DNA of 19,600 nucleotides, taken from NCBI GenBank assembly GCA_030668345.1, contig DAOUUD010000009.1, forward strand, positions 1 to 19,600, read 5' to 3'. Origin of the DNA: Candidatus Cloacimonadota bacterium (lineage in GTDB: Bacteria; Cloacimonadota; Cloacimonadia; Cloacimonadales; TCS61). A program made the position numbers and the translations under genes. Below, one piece after another: positions 1 to 7,620 of the stretch. The notes under the pieces were generated by a model. The model searched no databases. It had not been told where the DNA came from and was given only the letters and a program-made list of their open reading frames with translations. Numbering within the stretch: position 1 is the stretch's first letter; each line of letters starts with the position of its first letter.

Positions 1-614
1 TCATCCCATCTTGCGTATACTTTTTCCAAAATTTCCAGGCTTTTCTCAGCATCGAATTCACCGATCAATTCGGCAATTGTAAGGATAATATTTTTATCTT
101 GCCAGGGGAATTCCAATGCATTATAAAGTAGTTTTTTATCTGCCGGTGGGTCATGTTCTTTTTGAAAAAAATAATAAGCTATCTGGTTTCTGGCTGTGGG
201 ATTTTGCTTGATAGCCAGCTTGAAGAATTTTCTCGCCCGTTTGTGATTTTGTTGGATATTATAGGCTTCCGCTAAGATGGAAAGTATCTTTACCGAATAG
301 AGTTTCCGAGCATAATATTCTTCTCCCAGCTTGATGATCTCATCCTGGTATTCCGGCTTAAAAAGAGATACCAGAGTCATTATTTCCAGCAATTTCTCTT
401 TAATGAAAATATTCGTGGAATCTGCCTGGTCTGCTTTTTTATAAAGTTCTATGGCAGCTACAAAGTCTTTTTGCTGGAGTGCTGCTTCTGCAAAAGAGAA
501 GTAAATGGCAGATTGTTCGTTGGGCAGGGAAAGAGCGTTTTCTTGTGAAACCTTATTTACTGCGCAACCGGCTAAAACTATCAGAATTAGCAGAAATGGA
601 AAATATTTAGCCAT
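1..614 (-). CDS. TPR-containing lipoprotein, C-terminus cut off by window edge
   Basis: Reading leftward from the ATG at 614, an open frame of 204 codons runs off the left edge, so the C-terminus is missing. Residues 5-16 are hydrophobic and are followed by a lipobox, LAGC, with the lipidated cysteine at residue 17, so the product should be an outer-membrane or periplasmic lipoprotein. Two helical repeats with TPR spacing are visible, at about residues 35-68 (Ala and Tyr at repeat positions, ending in ADQADST) and 109-142 (ending in AIKQNPT). TPR lipoproteins of this kind serve as assembly scaffolds in the envelope; I cannot assign a more precise role. The start lies 8 nt after the stop of the barrel gene, so the two are probably co-transcribed. 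Confident as a lipoprotein, fairly confident as TPR, unknown function. Confidence 0.8.
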   Translation of the reverse strand, partial: MAKYFPFLLILIVLAGCAVNKVSQENALSLPNEQSAIYFSFAEAALQQKDFVAAIELYKKADQADSTNIFIKEKLLEIMTLVSLFKPEYQDEIIKLGEEYYARKLYSVKILSILAEAYNIQQNHKRARKFFKLAIKQNPTARNQIAYYFFQKEHDPPADKKLLYNALEFPWQDKNIILTIAELIGEFDAEKSLEILEKVYARWD

Positions 615-622
615 AGCTGCGG

Positions 623-1357
623 TTAGAATGTCATATTATAGATCAGGGTAAGGGTTCTGTCACAACCCTCGGTATCATCCCTGTTTTGCAGGATGTCGTA
701 GAAAGAAATTTTCAGAACCAGGTTTTCTGTAAAATGAATATCAAAAGAAGCGTTCAAAAAACCTAATCCTCTTACAATCGTGTCTTTGTTATCGTTCCAG
801 GCAGTATCATATTCGCCAAGTATAACTATCATATCTCCCAGTGTCTTATCGAATCCCAGAAAGATATTCGGTTCATCATCTTTGTCTTCGGTTTCCAGGC
901 TGTAATTAATACCGCCGTGAATTCCCATATTTCCCAGGAAGAAATAGTTTTTACTGGCTGTAAGGTAAACGCCTTTGGATTTGATATCATACCGTCTATC
1001 GCCTTCGTCATATTTGCCGTGTCCCTGCGAATCGTAACCGATAGCCAGGGCAGGAAGCTGGTTTGTTTCGTCCAGGAAACGCAGTTTGGCATTAAATTCT
1101 ACCCGGTCATGCCAGTTGGGAGCTTTATTTCCCACAAGATTTTCTGCTCCATAATTTACACCGAACATAAACCTGGGGAAAAGCCCAACCCTGGTGCCAA
1201 GTATCAGACCGTTATTTTTGTAAAGTTTACCGGATATTTCTGCCTCACCTTTCTGAAGTATCCCTGCCGTGGGAGTATCAATTAATGTATTTAATTCGAA
1301 AGCAAAACAAATACTGCCGATCAAAAAAAGACCAATGAACAATCCTGCTTTTTTCAT
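623..1357 (-). CDS. Conserved outer-membrane beta-barrel protein (function unknown)
   Basis: 244 residues. An N-terminal signal peptide is clear (KK followed by a hydrophobic stretch, likely cleaved after SICFA near residue 19). The mature part is rich in alternating hydrophobic and aromatic strands and ends in Phe, the usual C-terminal signature of proteins inserted by BamA. It carries the segments DTPTAGIL near the N-terminus and AIGYDSQGHG near residue 105. From memory these are typical of an unnamed barrel family in candidate-phylum bacteria, distantly reminiscent of YjbH-type proteins. The ribosome binding site, AAGGAG (1369-1364), lies inside the end of the preceding DUF4837 gene, so translation is coupled. 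The membrane role is an inference. A porin-like or secretion role is possible and no substrate can be named. Confidence 0.75.
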   Translation of the reverse strand: MKKAGLFIGLFLIGSICFAFELNTLIDTPTAGILQKGEAEISGKLYKNNGLILGTRVGLFPRFMFGVNYGAENLVGNKAPNWHDRVEFNAKLRFLDETNQLPALAIGYDSQGHGKYDEGDRRYDIKSKGVYLTASKNYFFLGNMGIHGGINYSLETEDKDDEPNIFLGFDKTLGDMIVILGEYDTAWNDNKDTIVRGLGFLNASFDIHFTENLVLKISFYDILQNRDDTEGCDRTLTLIYNMTF

Positions 1358-1358
1358 C

Positions 1359-2423
1359 TTAATCTCCTTGTGCTAATTGATTATTTTTAATAACTATCGA
1401 ACTGCTGATGATCTCCAGCTCGATCAATGCTTCCAGTTTGCTGCCTTCCGGATAATAAACAGAGTTATCGATAAGATAAGCTTTTTTGCCTTTCTCATCG
1501 AAAAAAGCAAAACTCTGAAAAGTGCCGCCCACAGTATGTTTTAAATTCTGCCATCTGCCTGAAAGCTTCCAACCCTGGTATTTATCAAGCTGAAATTTCT
1601 CTATCCGTACATCTTCTTTCCGGAATTCATCCTCGTCGTAATACTTCCAGGCCAGTTCAGCTCTTTTTTTCTTCAACCACTCTTTGCCGACATCATTTTG
1701 ATCCATCTCCTCGAAATAGACCGAAACATATCTATCGGGACTATTCCTGAGACGAGCAATGAACGATATAAAATTATTTTTATTATCTTTTTTGTAAAGG
1801 ATATATTTTTTGGGGAGCTTCAGTTCCCATGGGTATTCTTTAAAACTTCCTGCAGAATAGACCGGAGTTTTGTAAACCTGCCCGGAAATTCTTTCATAGA
1901 GCTTTTCTTTGAATTCCTCAAAGATCTGGTTTGCATTGAGAATATTAAATTTGAGCAGATTCGGTTCGTTATCAGCTAAAATGAACAAAACGAATTGATC
2001 GTTCGCCCACACATTTTCCATGGGATACATTCCCACCAGATTGGTTTTTATATCCTTTTCAATTTGCGAGCCCATGATCTCTTTTATATAGTTAGAAACA
2101 GGCTGATCGGATGCCAGATGGCTGAAAAAAATAAGATTATTGAATTTATAGAAATTATCCATATTCTGGATAGGTGCACGTTTAATTTCGAAGAATTGTT
2201 CATTTTCCGTAGTGAATACAAATCTTTCTAAATTCTGCCGCAGGAAGCCCTCGGCATATTTCCATACATTGTCATCGGCAAAAACATAGATCGTTTGCTG
2301 GTGTCCCCAACTCATCGGTTTATGGGGGTCTATCTTTTTGCTTTTAGATAAATGTTTTGTTTCCTGTTGAGAACAGCCTATAAAAAACAAAATAATAAAA
2401 CTCAGGATCATGTACTTACGCAT
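1359..2423 (-). CDS. DUF4837 family lipoprotein
   Basis: 354 residues. It begins with a short hydrophobic segment and a lipobox ending FFIGC, with the lipidated cysteine at residue 17. The body resembles the DUF4837 family best known from Bacteroidota: an early beta strand with the pattern TIYVFADDNVW (about residues 44-54), a central region of LPKKYILYKKD type and a late GGTFQSFAFFDEKGKKAYL-like strand. The biochemical role of the family is not known. The start codon overlaps the stop of pgsA by one base (TAATG), and the barrel gene follows at once, so it sits in an envelope-biogenesis stretch. Family assignment is by recall of its characteristic pattern; the lipoprotein call is read directly from the sequence. 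Confidence 0.7.
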   Translation of the reverse strand: MRKYMILSFIILFFIGCSQQETKHLSKSKKIDPHKPMSWGHQQTIYVFADDNVWKYAEGFLRQNLERFVFTTENEQFFEIKRAPIQNMDNFYKFNNLIFFSHLASDQPVSNYIKEIMGSQIEKDIKTNLVGMYPMENVWANDQFVLFILADNEPNLLKFNILNANQIFEEFKEKLYERISGQVYKTPVYSAGSFKEYPWELKLPKKYILYKKDNKNNFISFIARLRNSPDRYVSVYFEEMDQNDVGKEWLKKKRAELAWKYYDEDEFRKEDVRIEKFQLDKYQGWKLSGRWQNLKHTVGGTFQSFAFFDEKGKKAYLIDNSVYYPEGSKLEALIELEIISSSIVIKNNQLAQGD

Positions 2424-3010
2424 TATTTTGCTTCTCTGCGGTTTTTTAAAATCTTGCGAACATCAAAAATATAACTGATTCCAGATAGAAAGGTGATTAC
2501 TGCTATTATCCAAAAAAGGGTTTGAAAACCATTCCTGATCTTTTCCTGATAAGCTATTAGATGCTGTGATAATAATGAATAATAAAGAAGAGCTACAATA
2601 ATTCCGGTTATCTGGAAAACCGTCTTTAATTTTCCCCATATATTCGCAGCAATGTAGATCTTACGCCTGATATAGTAATTTCTCATAAGAGAGACGAGTA
2701 GTTCCCTGAAAAAGATAATATATAAGGCATATACATTTATCAGTTCTAATGGTTGAATAGTGATTGCGAACAGAGCTATGAGAACCAGGAGTTTGTCGGC
2801 AAGCGGGTCCATAATTTTACCGAAATCGGTAATTGCATTGAATTTTCTAGCCAGCATTCCATCAAAGTAATCGGTAATTCCGGCAATAATAAATACTACT
2901 GTTGCCCAGCGTAAACTGTTTTCGGAATGAATAAGAATGGCAAGCCAGAAAAAGACAGGGACAAGAAACATGCGGAAAATGGTTAACGAGTTTGGAATAT
3001 ATTTTTTCAT
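2423..3010 (-). CDS. pgsA: CDP-diacylglycerol--glycerol-3-phosphate 3-phosphatidyltransferase (phosphatidylglycerophosphate synthase)
   Basis: 195 residues, a usual length for PgsA. This inner-membrane enzyme transfers the phosphatidyl group from CDP-diacylglycerol to glycerol-3-phosphate, the committed step to phosphatidylglycerol and cardiolipin. The complete CDP-alcohol phosphotransferase motif is present: Asp47, Asp50-Gly51, Ala54-Arg55, Gly64, Asp68 and Asp72, with the exact spacing of the family. Five or so hydrophobic segments surround it, and the N-terminal PNSLTIFR is the usual PgsA start. Its start overlaps the stop of the FtsX-like gene by one base (TGATG) and its stop overlaps the next start by one base. 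Other CDP-alcohol phosphotransferases share the motif, but size and N-terminus favour PgsA. Confidence 0.93.
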   Translation of the reverse strand: MKKYIPNSLTIFRMFLVPVFFWLAILIHSENSLRWATVVFIIAGITDYFDGMLARKFNAITDFGKIMDPLADKLLVLIALFAITIQPLELINVYALYIIFFRELLVSLMRNYYIRRKIYIAANIWGKLKTVFQITGIIVALLYYSLLSQHLIAYQEKIRNGFQTLFWIIAVITFLSGISYIFDVRKILKNRREAK

Positions 3011-3792
3011 CAGATGTTTTTTCCTAAAAATATCCTGCTCATTAAAATGCTGATAATTATGGCAGCGAATTCAACACCGAACAATCTGTAGTCAATTTGA
3101 ATATTTATATATTTGAAGTACATTGCAGCAAAATAAAGACCGGTAACCAGCAGTAAAGGAGCAAAACAAAGCCAGAGTGAATTGAGTATGAACTGCTTAC
3201 GCCTTATTTTTCTATTGCCACCGGAAGAGCGGAAAACCTTCCAGAAATCGTTACTTTTTATTTCGAAATGAATTCTTAAAAAAATGGTAATGAACACAAG
3301 CAAAACCAGTAATAGCACATTTCCACCATAATATATTTTCGTCAGTAATTCCAGCTTATTCCGGTTTATCTGCCACAGATCACTATCATAATTTACTATC
3401 AGTTCTATATATTCAGAAGAAGAGAGTATTTTTTCCAATTCTTCTTTCTGCGGGGTTTGAAAGGCTGTTCCATCGAAGGAGATATTCATTAGGCTGGGCA
3501 GGTTGTAGGAAGATAAGATAGCTTTGGCATTATCCAAACCGTAGCCAGAGATCAGTTTTTCAGCAACGATGGAATCAGCTTCGATGATGATATTTCTGAT
3601 GAAGGAAAGATCGTTTAATTCCTTCGCCAACGAATCCAGCAGGGTAATGTCGTTTGAAAAGATGAACATCGGCAGTTCGGAGATGTTGGCTTCTAACACT
3701 TTTTTTTGGTGATTATAACCGATGTGCAGTAAATCCCAGGTTGTCAGCAGAATGATGATTATAATTATCTGGAAAAAGATACCTTTTTTCAC
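3010..3792 (-). CDS. FtsX-like membrane protein (ABC transporter permease-type)
   Basis: 260 residues with the FtsX topology: one membrane segment (about 5-24), an extracytoplasmic domain (about 30-145), then three more segments (about 153-173, 204-224 and 238-255). The cytoplasmic loop after the second segment (FWKVFRSSGGNRKIRRKQF, about 183-201) matches the loop of FtsX that contacts FtsE. The outer domain contains LPSLMNISF, like the LPASLEV-type strand of FtsX. FtsX relays signals to periplasmic peptidoglycan hydrolases. The gene starts with GTG at 3792, overlapping the FtsE-like stop by 4 nt (GTGA), which supports a two-component complex. The protein is divergent, so I call it FtsX-like rather than naming it. 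A LytM peptidase at the head of the same run is a plausible partner. Confidence 0.75.
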   Translation of the reverse strand: MKKGIFFQIIIIIILLTTWDLLHIGYNHQKKVLEANISELPMFIFSNDITLLDSLAKELNDLSFIRNIIIEADSIVAEKLISGYGLDNAKAILSSYNLPSLMNISFDGTAFQTPQKEELEKILSSSEYIELIVNYDSDLWQINRNKLELLTKIYYGGNVLLLVLLVFITIFLRIHFEIKSNDFWKVFRSSGGNRKIRRKQFILNSLWLCFAPLLLVTGLYFAAMYFKYINIQIDYRLFGVEFAAIIISILMSRIFLGKNI

Positions 3793-4406
3793 AGTATCAC
3801 CACTCTTTTATCCTGCACCCTACAGGTAACATCGAAATGTTCCATTTTATTTTTGGAAGTAGCCAGTAGGGAAGAGCCGCTGTTGAGAGCATATTCACAG
3901 ATTTCTAAAGCTTTTAGCAGGTTCTTCCCATCAAAGAAGTTATCCATATCGTCTATAAGGATAAGATAGGGAAGCTGGATCACCGCTCTGATAAGTTCTA
4001 CAAATTTCTGAGAGGAAAAAGGAAGGCAATTTATTTTTGTTCTGATTTTTTCATTCAGTCCGGTTATGGCACATAAGTCTGTGATTTTTTGTTTTTGGCG
4101 TGAGCTTATGTTTTCCAGTGGCAGGACAATGTTTTTCCAGACGGATTCATTCATTAAAAGGTGTGTGTGATTTTCTACAAGAATGGTTTTCTTTCGTTTC
4201 TTATAGAAAAGCGGTGGTTTTTCTTTGATGAGGATAGAGCCTTCGAATTTCGTGAAATCGCCATGGATAGACTTGAGCAGAAGTGTCTTACCGCTGGAAT
4301 TATCTGCAAAGAGATTTATCTTTTTCCCACCGGCAAATAAAACTTCGTCTATCAGCATGAATCTTTCATTTTCAAAACACAGGGCAAAATTCTCAATTTT
4401 AAGCAT
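3789..4406 (-). CDS. Degenerate FtsE-like ABC ATPase
   Basis: 205 residues, one short ABC nucleotide-binding domain. The order of motifs is recognisable: Walker A at 34-41 (ADNSSGKT, keeping Gly39, Lys40 and Thr41), a Q-loop position at 76-80 reading LVENH (Glu78 where Gln is normal), a signature region at 128-133 reading LPFSSQ instead of LSGGQ, and Walker B at 148-153 (LILIDD). Two catalytic positions are altered: the Walker B Glu is Asp153, and the H-loop His is replaced by Ser174 (ATSKNK). It may therefore bind ATP but hydrolyse it poorly. Its stop overlaps the FtsX-like start and its own start overlaps the methyltransferase stop by 8 nt. The FtsE assignment rests mainly on the FtsX-like partner; another divergent ABC type is possible. 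Confidence 0.7.
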   Translation of the reverse strand: MLKIENFALCFENERFMLIDEVLFAGGKKINLFADNSSGKTLLLKSIHGDFTKFEGSILIKEKPPLFYKKRKKTILVENHTHLLMNESVWKNIVLPLENISSRQKQKITDLCAITGLNEKIRTKINCLPFSSQKFVELIRAVIQLPYLILIDDMDNFFDGKNLLKALEICEYALNSGSSLLATSKNKMEHFDVTCRVQDKRVVIL

Positions 4407-5016
4407 ATTTCAGTACCACTAACACCTTTTTTTTATTTTCTGTTTTGGAGAATATAATTTTTTCTTCAAATTTTAGGTCAACTCTTTTCGCAGAATCCAA
4501 GAGTTCATTTATTCTGCTTATGGGATAGAGCAGGTATGCTTTCCCTTCTGGTGTTAAATTTCTTTTCACTGCCATTAGAACATCATGCATAGTGCACATG
4601 ATCTCATGCCGGGAAATAGCTCTTTCTCTGTTAGGACTTATCTTGCCATCTGCAATTGCATAATATGGTGGATTTGAAATGATCAAATTGAATTTTTCTT
4701 TTGCGGAAAAGCTTTTCAGATCAGAACATAAGAAGCTTGTATCAACTTCTGCCAATCGGGAATTTTCTTTGGCCAGTTTTACCAGGTGGGGTTGTATATC
4801 GATGCCGGTAATTTGCCAGGTGGGACGATAATAAGACAATATTATGGAAATAATCCCGTTACCACTGCCCAGTTCAAGCACAGATGATCTTTCTTGTTTA
4901 AAGTGACGCAGTACTGTTTTCACAATAAAAGCCGTGTCTGAAGTGATTGATTGACCGCTGCTGCTTTGGAATATTGTTTTGCCAAATGGCAACTTAACCG
5001 GTATTTTGTTTTCCAT
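4399..5016 (-). CDS. TrmN6-like tRNA1(Val) adenine-N6 methyltransferase
   Basis: 205 residues, a class I SAM-dependent methyltransferase. The SAM-binding glycine-rich loop is VLELGSGNG (about 46-54), followed by an acidic GIDIQP strand end. The amino-methyltransferase catalytic motif NPPYY lies near 115-119, with a downstream KISPNRERAISRHE segment. That combination of NPPY with an SP-RAI-RHE tail is typical of the YfiC/TrmN6 group, which in E. coli methylates A37 of tRNA1(Val). Substrate specificity cannot be proved here; other N6-adenine or protein-glutamine methyltransferases share NPPY. No strong ribosome binding site is seen before the start at 5016; 31 nt separate it from the dut stop. 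Confidence 0.8.
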   Translation of the reverse strand: MENKIPVKLPFGKTIFQSSSGQSITSDTAFIVKTVLRHFKQERSSVLELGSGNGIISIILSYYRPTWQITGIDIQPHLVKLAKENSRLAEVDTSFLCSDLKSFSAKEKFNLIISNPPYYAIADGKISPNRERAISRHEIMCTMHDVLMAVKRNLTPEGKAYLLYPISRINELLDSAKRVDLKFEEKIIFSKTENKKKVLVVLKYA

Positions 5017-5047
5017 TATGGTTTTTTAGGAGTGCAGACCTAAGATG

Positions 5048-5485
5048 CTAATGCGAAGTGTGCCCGAAACCTCCGCTGCCGCGCGTTGTTTTATCCAATT
5101 TTTCAGTTACTGCAAAGTCCACGATTTCATGCTTTGCAATTACCATTTGAGCTACGCGTTTTCCCGGGGTAATGATAAAATCTTCCTTACTAAAATTAAA
5201 GAGAATAATCTTGATCTCTCCCCGGTAATCAGCATCGATAGTACCGGGTGCATTTAAAACACCGATTCCATGTTTTATAGCGAGTCCGCTTCGTGGACGG
5301 ATCTGTGCTTCGTAGCCAGAAGGAAGTGAAATAGCAATTCCTGTGGGGATCAGCTTCACTTCTCCTTTTTTCAGGATGATATTTTGCTGATGGCAGGAAT
5401 AAAGGTCATAACCTGCAGCATGTGTACTCATGCGGTGTGGTAATTTGGCTGATTTATCTATTTTGTGAATTTTAACTTCGATCAT
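5048..5485 (-). CDS. dut: Deoxyuridine 5'-triphosphate nucleotidohydrolase (dUTPase)
   Basis: 145 residues, the normal size of a trimeric dUTPase. It hydrolyses dUTP to dUMP and pyrophosphate, which keeps uracil out of DNA and supplies the dTMP precursor. All five family motifs are present in order: AAGYDLYS, RPRSGLA, the uracil-pocket and catalytic motif APGTIDADYRGEI with its catalytic Asp, the GKRVAQMVI strand and the C-terminal RGSGGFGHT arm that closes over the substrate. Its start overlaps the ispA stop by one base (TAATG), which indicates translational coupling. No residue needed for catalysis is missing. Confidence 0.97.
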   Translation of the reverse strand: MIEVKIHKIDKSAKLPHRMSTHAAGYDLYSCHQQNIILKKGEVKLIPTGIAISLPSGYEAQIRPRSGLAIKHGIGVLNAPGTIDADYRGEIKIILFNFSKEDFIITPGKRVAQMVIAKHEIVDFAVTEKLDKTTRGSGGFGHTSH

Positions 5486-6378
5486 TAAAACTTTCTTGTA
5501 AGTATAAAATCACAGAGCATCAAAAGTAGTTTTGCCTTTTCACCATATGGTTCCAGCAAGGCTTTTGCTTGTGTGATAAGTTTTTCGGCCATCTCTCTGG
5601 ATTTTTCCAATCCATACACTGCAGGAAAGGTAGCTTTCTTGGCTTTTATGTCTTTACCAATGGTCTTGCCCAGAGTTTGCTGTGTACCTTCTATATCAAG
5701 GATATCATCTACTATCTGAAAAGCCAGCCCAAGTTTATTTCCGAATTTTTCCAGGCGTTTCTGATCTTCTGCAGAAGCATTTGCCAAGTAGCATCCGAAA
5801 CGGATGGGCAAGTTGATCATACGGGCAGTTTTGTTAGTGTGAATGTATTCCAGGGTTTCTTTGCTTACCTCTTTACCTTCACTGATGATATCCATCATTT
5901 GTCCGGCGATCAAACCTTTGTTCCCTGCTTCCTGTGCCAATTCTTGTATAAATTGATATTTTAGTTTTTCATCGATCTGTGCTGTGGTTATTGCTTCGAA
6001 TGCAAATATCAGGAGTGAATCTCCAGCAAGAAGAGCAATATCGGAACCGAAAACAATATGGCAGGCTTTTTTCCCGCGGCGGTATTCATCATTATCAATT
6101 TCTGGCAGATCGTCGTGAATGAGAGTGTAACTATGCAGCATTTCTATAGCTCCAGCTACAAGAAGAGTTTTTTTAATGTCATCACCAAATAAAAGGTAGG
6201 TGTTTATTAGTAAATATGGACGCAATCTCTTTCCACCTGCGAATAATGTATGACGTATTGCTTTATGTATCTGCTTGGGATATTCGTCTTTACGAGGTAA
6301 AAACCGGTCTACTTCTATGTTAACGAGTTCTCGTTTTTCTTTCAGGTCTTTTTTAAGCAACATTCTATTGGTGCTCAT
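5485..6378 (-). CDS. ispA: Polyprenyl (farnesyl-type) diphosphate synthase
   Basis: 297 residues, typical of bacterial farnesyl diphosphate synthases. It condenses isopentenyl diphosphate with allylic diphosphates to give precursors for undecaprenyl phosphate and quinones. GGKRLRP at 48-54 binds diphosphate. The first Asp-rich motif is DDLPEIDND at 89-97, with the two-residue insertion (DDxxxxD) of bacterial short-chain enzymes, and the second is DDILD at 224-228. The product could be C15 or C20; chain length cannot be fixed from sequence alone. The start overlaps the xseB stop by 4 nt (ATGA), a classic xseB-ispA arrangement. It supplies lipid carrier for the wall synthesis encoded further right. 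Confidence 0.94.
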   Translation of the reverse strand: MSTNRMLLKKDLKEKRELVNIEVDRFLPRKDEYPKQIHKAIRHTLFAGGKRLRPYLLINTYLLFGDDIKKTLLVAGAIEMLHSYTLIHDDLPEIDNDEYRRGKKACHIVFGSDIALLAGDSLLIFAFEAITTAQIDEKLKYQFIQELAQEAGNKGLIAGQMMDIISEGKEVSKETLEYIHTNKTARMINLPIRFGCYLANASAEDQKRLEKFGNKLGLAFQIVDDILDIEGTQQTLGKTIGKDIKAKKATFPAVYGLEKSREMAEKLITQAKALLEPYGEKAKLLLMLCDFILTRKF

Positions 6379-6596
6379 TTTTCCCCTTTCATAGTGTTAT
6401 CTTTTTGTAATTTTTTAGTTAAAACCTCTATTTTGTTTTCTACTTTCTCCAGTTTTTCGTTGCAATACCGGGCCAATTCAGATCCTTCTTCGAATAGATT
6501 GACTATTTTATCCAGTTCATCAACGCCATTTTCCAGGGTTTGAACTATCTCTTCCAGTCTTTTTAAAGCTTCTTCAAAATTCAGTTTATTCTCCAT
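6375..6596 (-). CDS. xseB: Exodeoxyribonuclease VII small subunit
   Basis: 73 residues, an all-helical small subunit. The family pattern is clear: FEEALKRLEEIV near residues 7-18, then an LENG turn, an LFEEGSELARYCNEKL helix and a long basic coiled-coil tail. With the catalytic large subunit XseA it forms exonuclease VII, which degrades single-stranded DNA in repair. No xseA gene lies beside it in this window, although the two are often adjacent. The preceding 71-bp gap (6597-6667) is the only sizeable break in the left operon. It holds no clear promoter or terminator, so read-through from the peptidase gene is likely. Confidence 0.93.
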   Translation of the reverse strand: MENKLNFEEALKRLEEIVQTLENGVDELDKIVNLFEEGSELARYCNEKLEKVENKIEVLTKKLQKDNTMKGEK

Positions 6597-6667
6597 GACC
6601 TACTCTTAACATAAGAACAATTCGTTTGCAAGGTTTTTTTTGATATGTAAAAGGGATGAAAACAAAA

Positions 6668-7603
6668 TTAATTTTTGGAGATAATTATATCATCTTCCAA
6701 TTTATTCAGATGTTCATATGGATTACGGTATTTATTATACCTGAGAACTTCATAGTGCAGATGAGTTCCTGTAGATCGACCGGAATTACCCATTTCCCCG
6801 ATGATCTGCCCTCTTTTAACTTCATCTCCTTTTTTCACATACATTTTATGAAGGTGAGCGTAATTTGTCTGGTAGCCAAATTTATGGGAAATGGCAATAA
6901 ATTTACCAAAATATTTCTGCTTTCCTGTAGACCTTATTACCCCGTCTGCAGTTGCATAAACAGGCGTTCCTGTTATATTTCCAAAGTCGAGACCATAATG
7001 AAAAGTACGTTCTTTTGTGATGGGATGAATTCTCCAACCGAAGGGGTCGGAAATACGACCATAAGTAGGATAAATGGAAGGAGTGCTTTTGTATAAAGCA
7101 TCTTTTAATTCTACCAGGTTATAAAGTTGCTCATGAGACTGATAATCGAATTTAACTTTACTCTTCAACTGGATTATTTTGTTTAATGTAATGTTATAAT
7201 CCAGATTCAACTCATCACTATAAGTAAAGGTTGTATCTACCTGAGGAAGACCGCCAACACCCATTTCCCTGATCTCTTTGTTGATCGATTTGAAATTCTT
7301 ATCGGAACGGATCTTATCTTCCCAATTTTCCATTAGTTTTAGTTTAGTCATGATAGAATCTATTTCAAAAGAAAGTGTAAACAGGCGTTCTTTTAACAGC
7401 TCATTTTCTTTTATAATATCTTGAGCTTCAGCTATTTTGTTATGATTGTAGGCAACATAAGCTATGGAGCCTATAAAAATTAAAACGAAAGCTACAACTA
7501 CAGCGCAGAAAAAAAATCCAGTCTTTTTAGGTATGCTCATGTTTATAGGTCTGGAAGACTCCGTAGTGGAAAGAGCTATATGCCAACGTTTCGAAACAGC
7601 CAT
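6668..7603 (-). CDS. M23 (LytM) family metallopeptidase, membrane-anchored with coiled coil
   Basis: 311 residues. A short basic cytoplasmic N-terminus is followed by one membrane segment (about 29-50), a helical, probably coiled-coil stretch (about 55-112) and a LytM domain (about 178-298). The active site looks intact: zinc ligands His202 and Asp206 (HYGLD) and His283 (second His of HLH), with the partner histidines His250 (YAHLH) and His281. Such enzymes cut the peptide cross-links of peptidoglycan. A good ribosome binding site (AAAGGAAA) precedes the ATG at 7603. It heads the left operon, which also encodes an FtsEX-like pair. M23 enzymes with coiled coils are the classic partners of FtsEX (EnvC type), although EnvC itself is inactive and this protein appears active. 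Its exact role in growth or division is unknown. Confidence 0.92.
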   Translation of the reverse strand: MAVSKRWHIALSTTESSRPINMSIPKKTGFFFCAVVVAFVLIFIGSIAYVAYNHNKIAEAQDIIKENELLKERLFTLSFEIDSIMTKLKLMENWEDKIRSDKNFKSINKEIREMGVGGLPQVDTTFTYSDELNLDYNITLNKIIQLKSKVKFDYQSHEQLYNLVELKDALYKSTPSIYPTYGRISDPFGWRIHPITKERTFHYGLDFGNITGTPVYATADGVIRSTGKQKYFGKFIAISHKFGYQTNYAHLHKMYVKKGDEVKRGQIIGEMGNSGRSTGTHLHYEVLRYNKYRNPYEHLNKLEDDIIISKN

Positions 7604-7620
7604 AAATTTCCTTTTAACAT

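Noticed and set aside
6656..7096. Plus-strand open frame of 146 codons opposite the M23 peptidase
   Set aside because: It is antisense to the catalytic domain of the peptidase, whose motifs are intact, and it has no ribosome binding site or recognisable domain.
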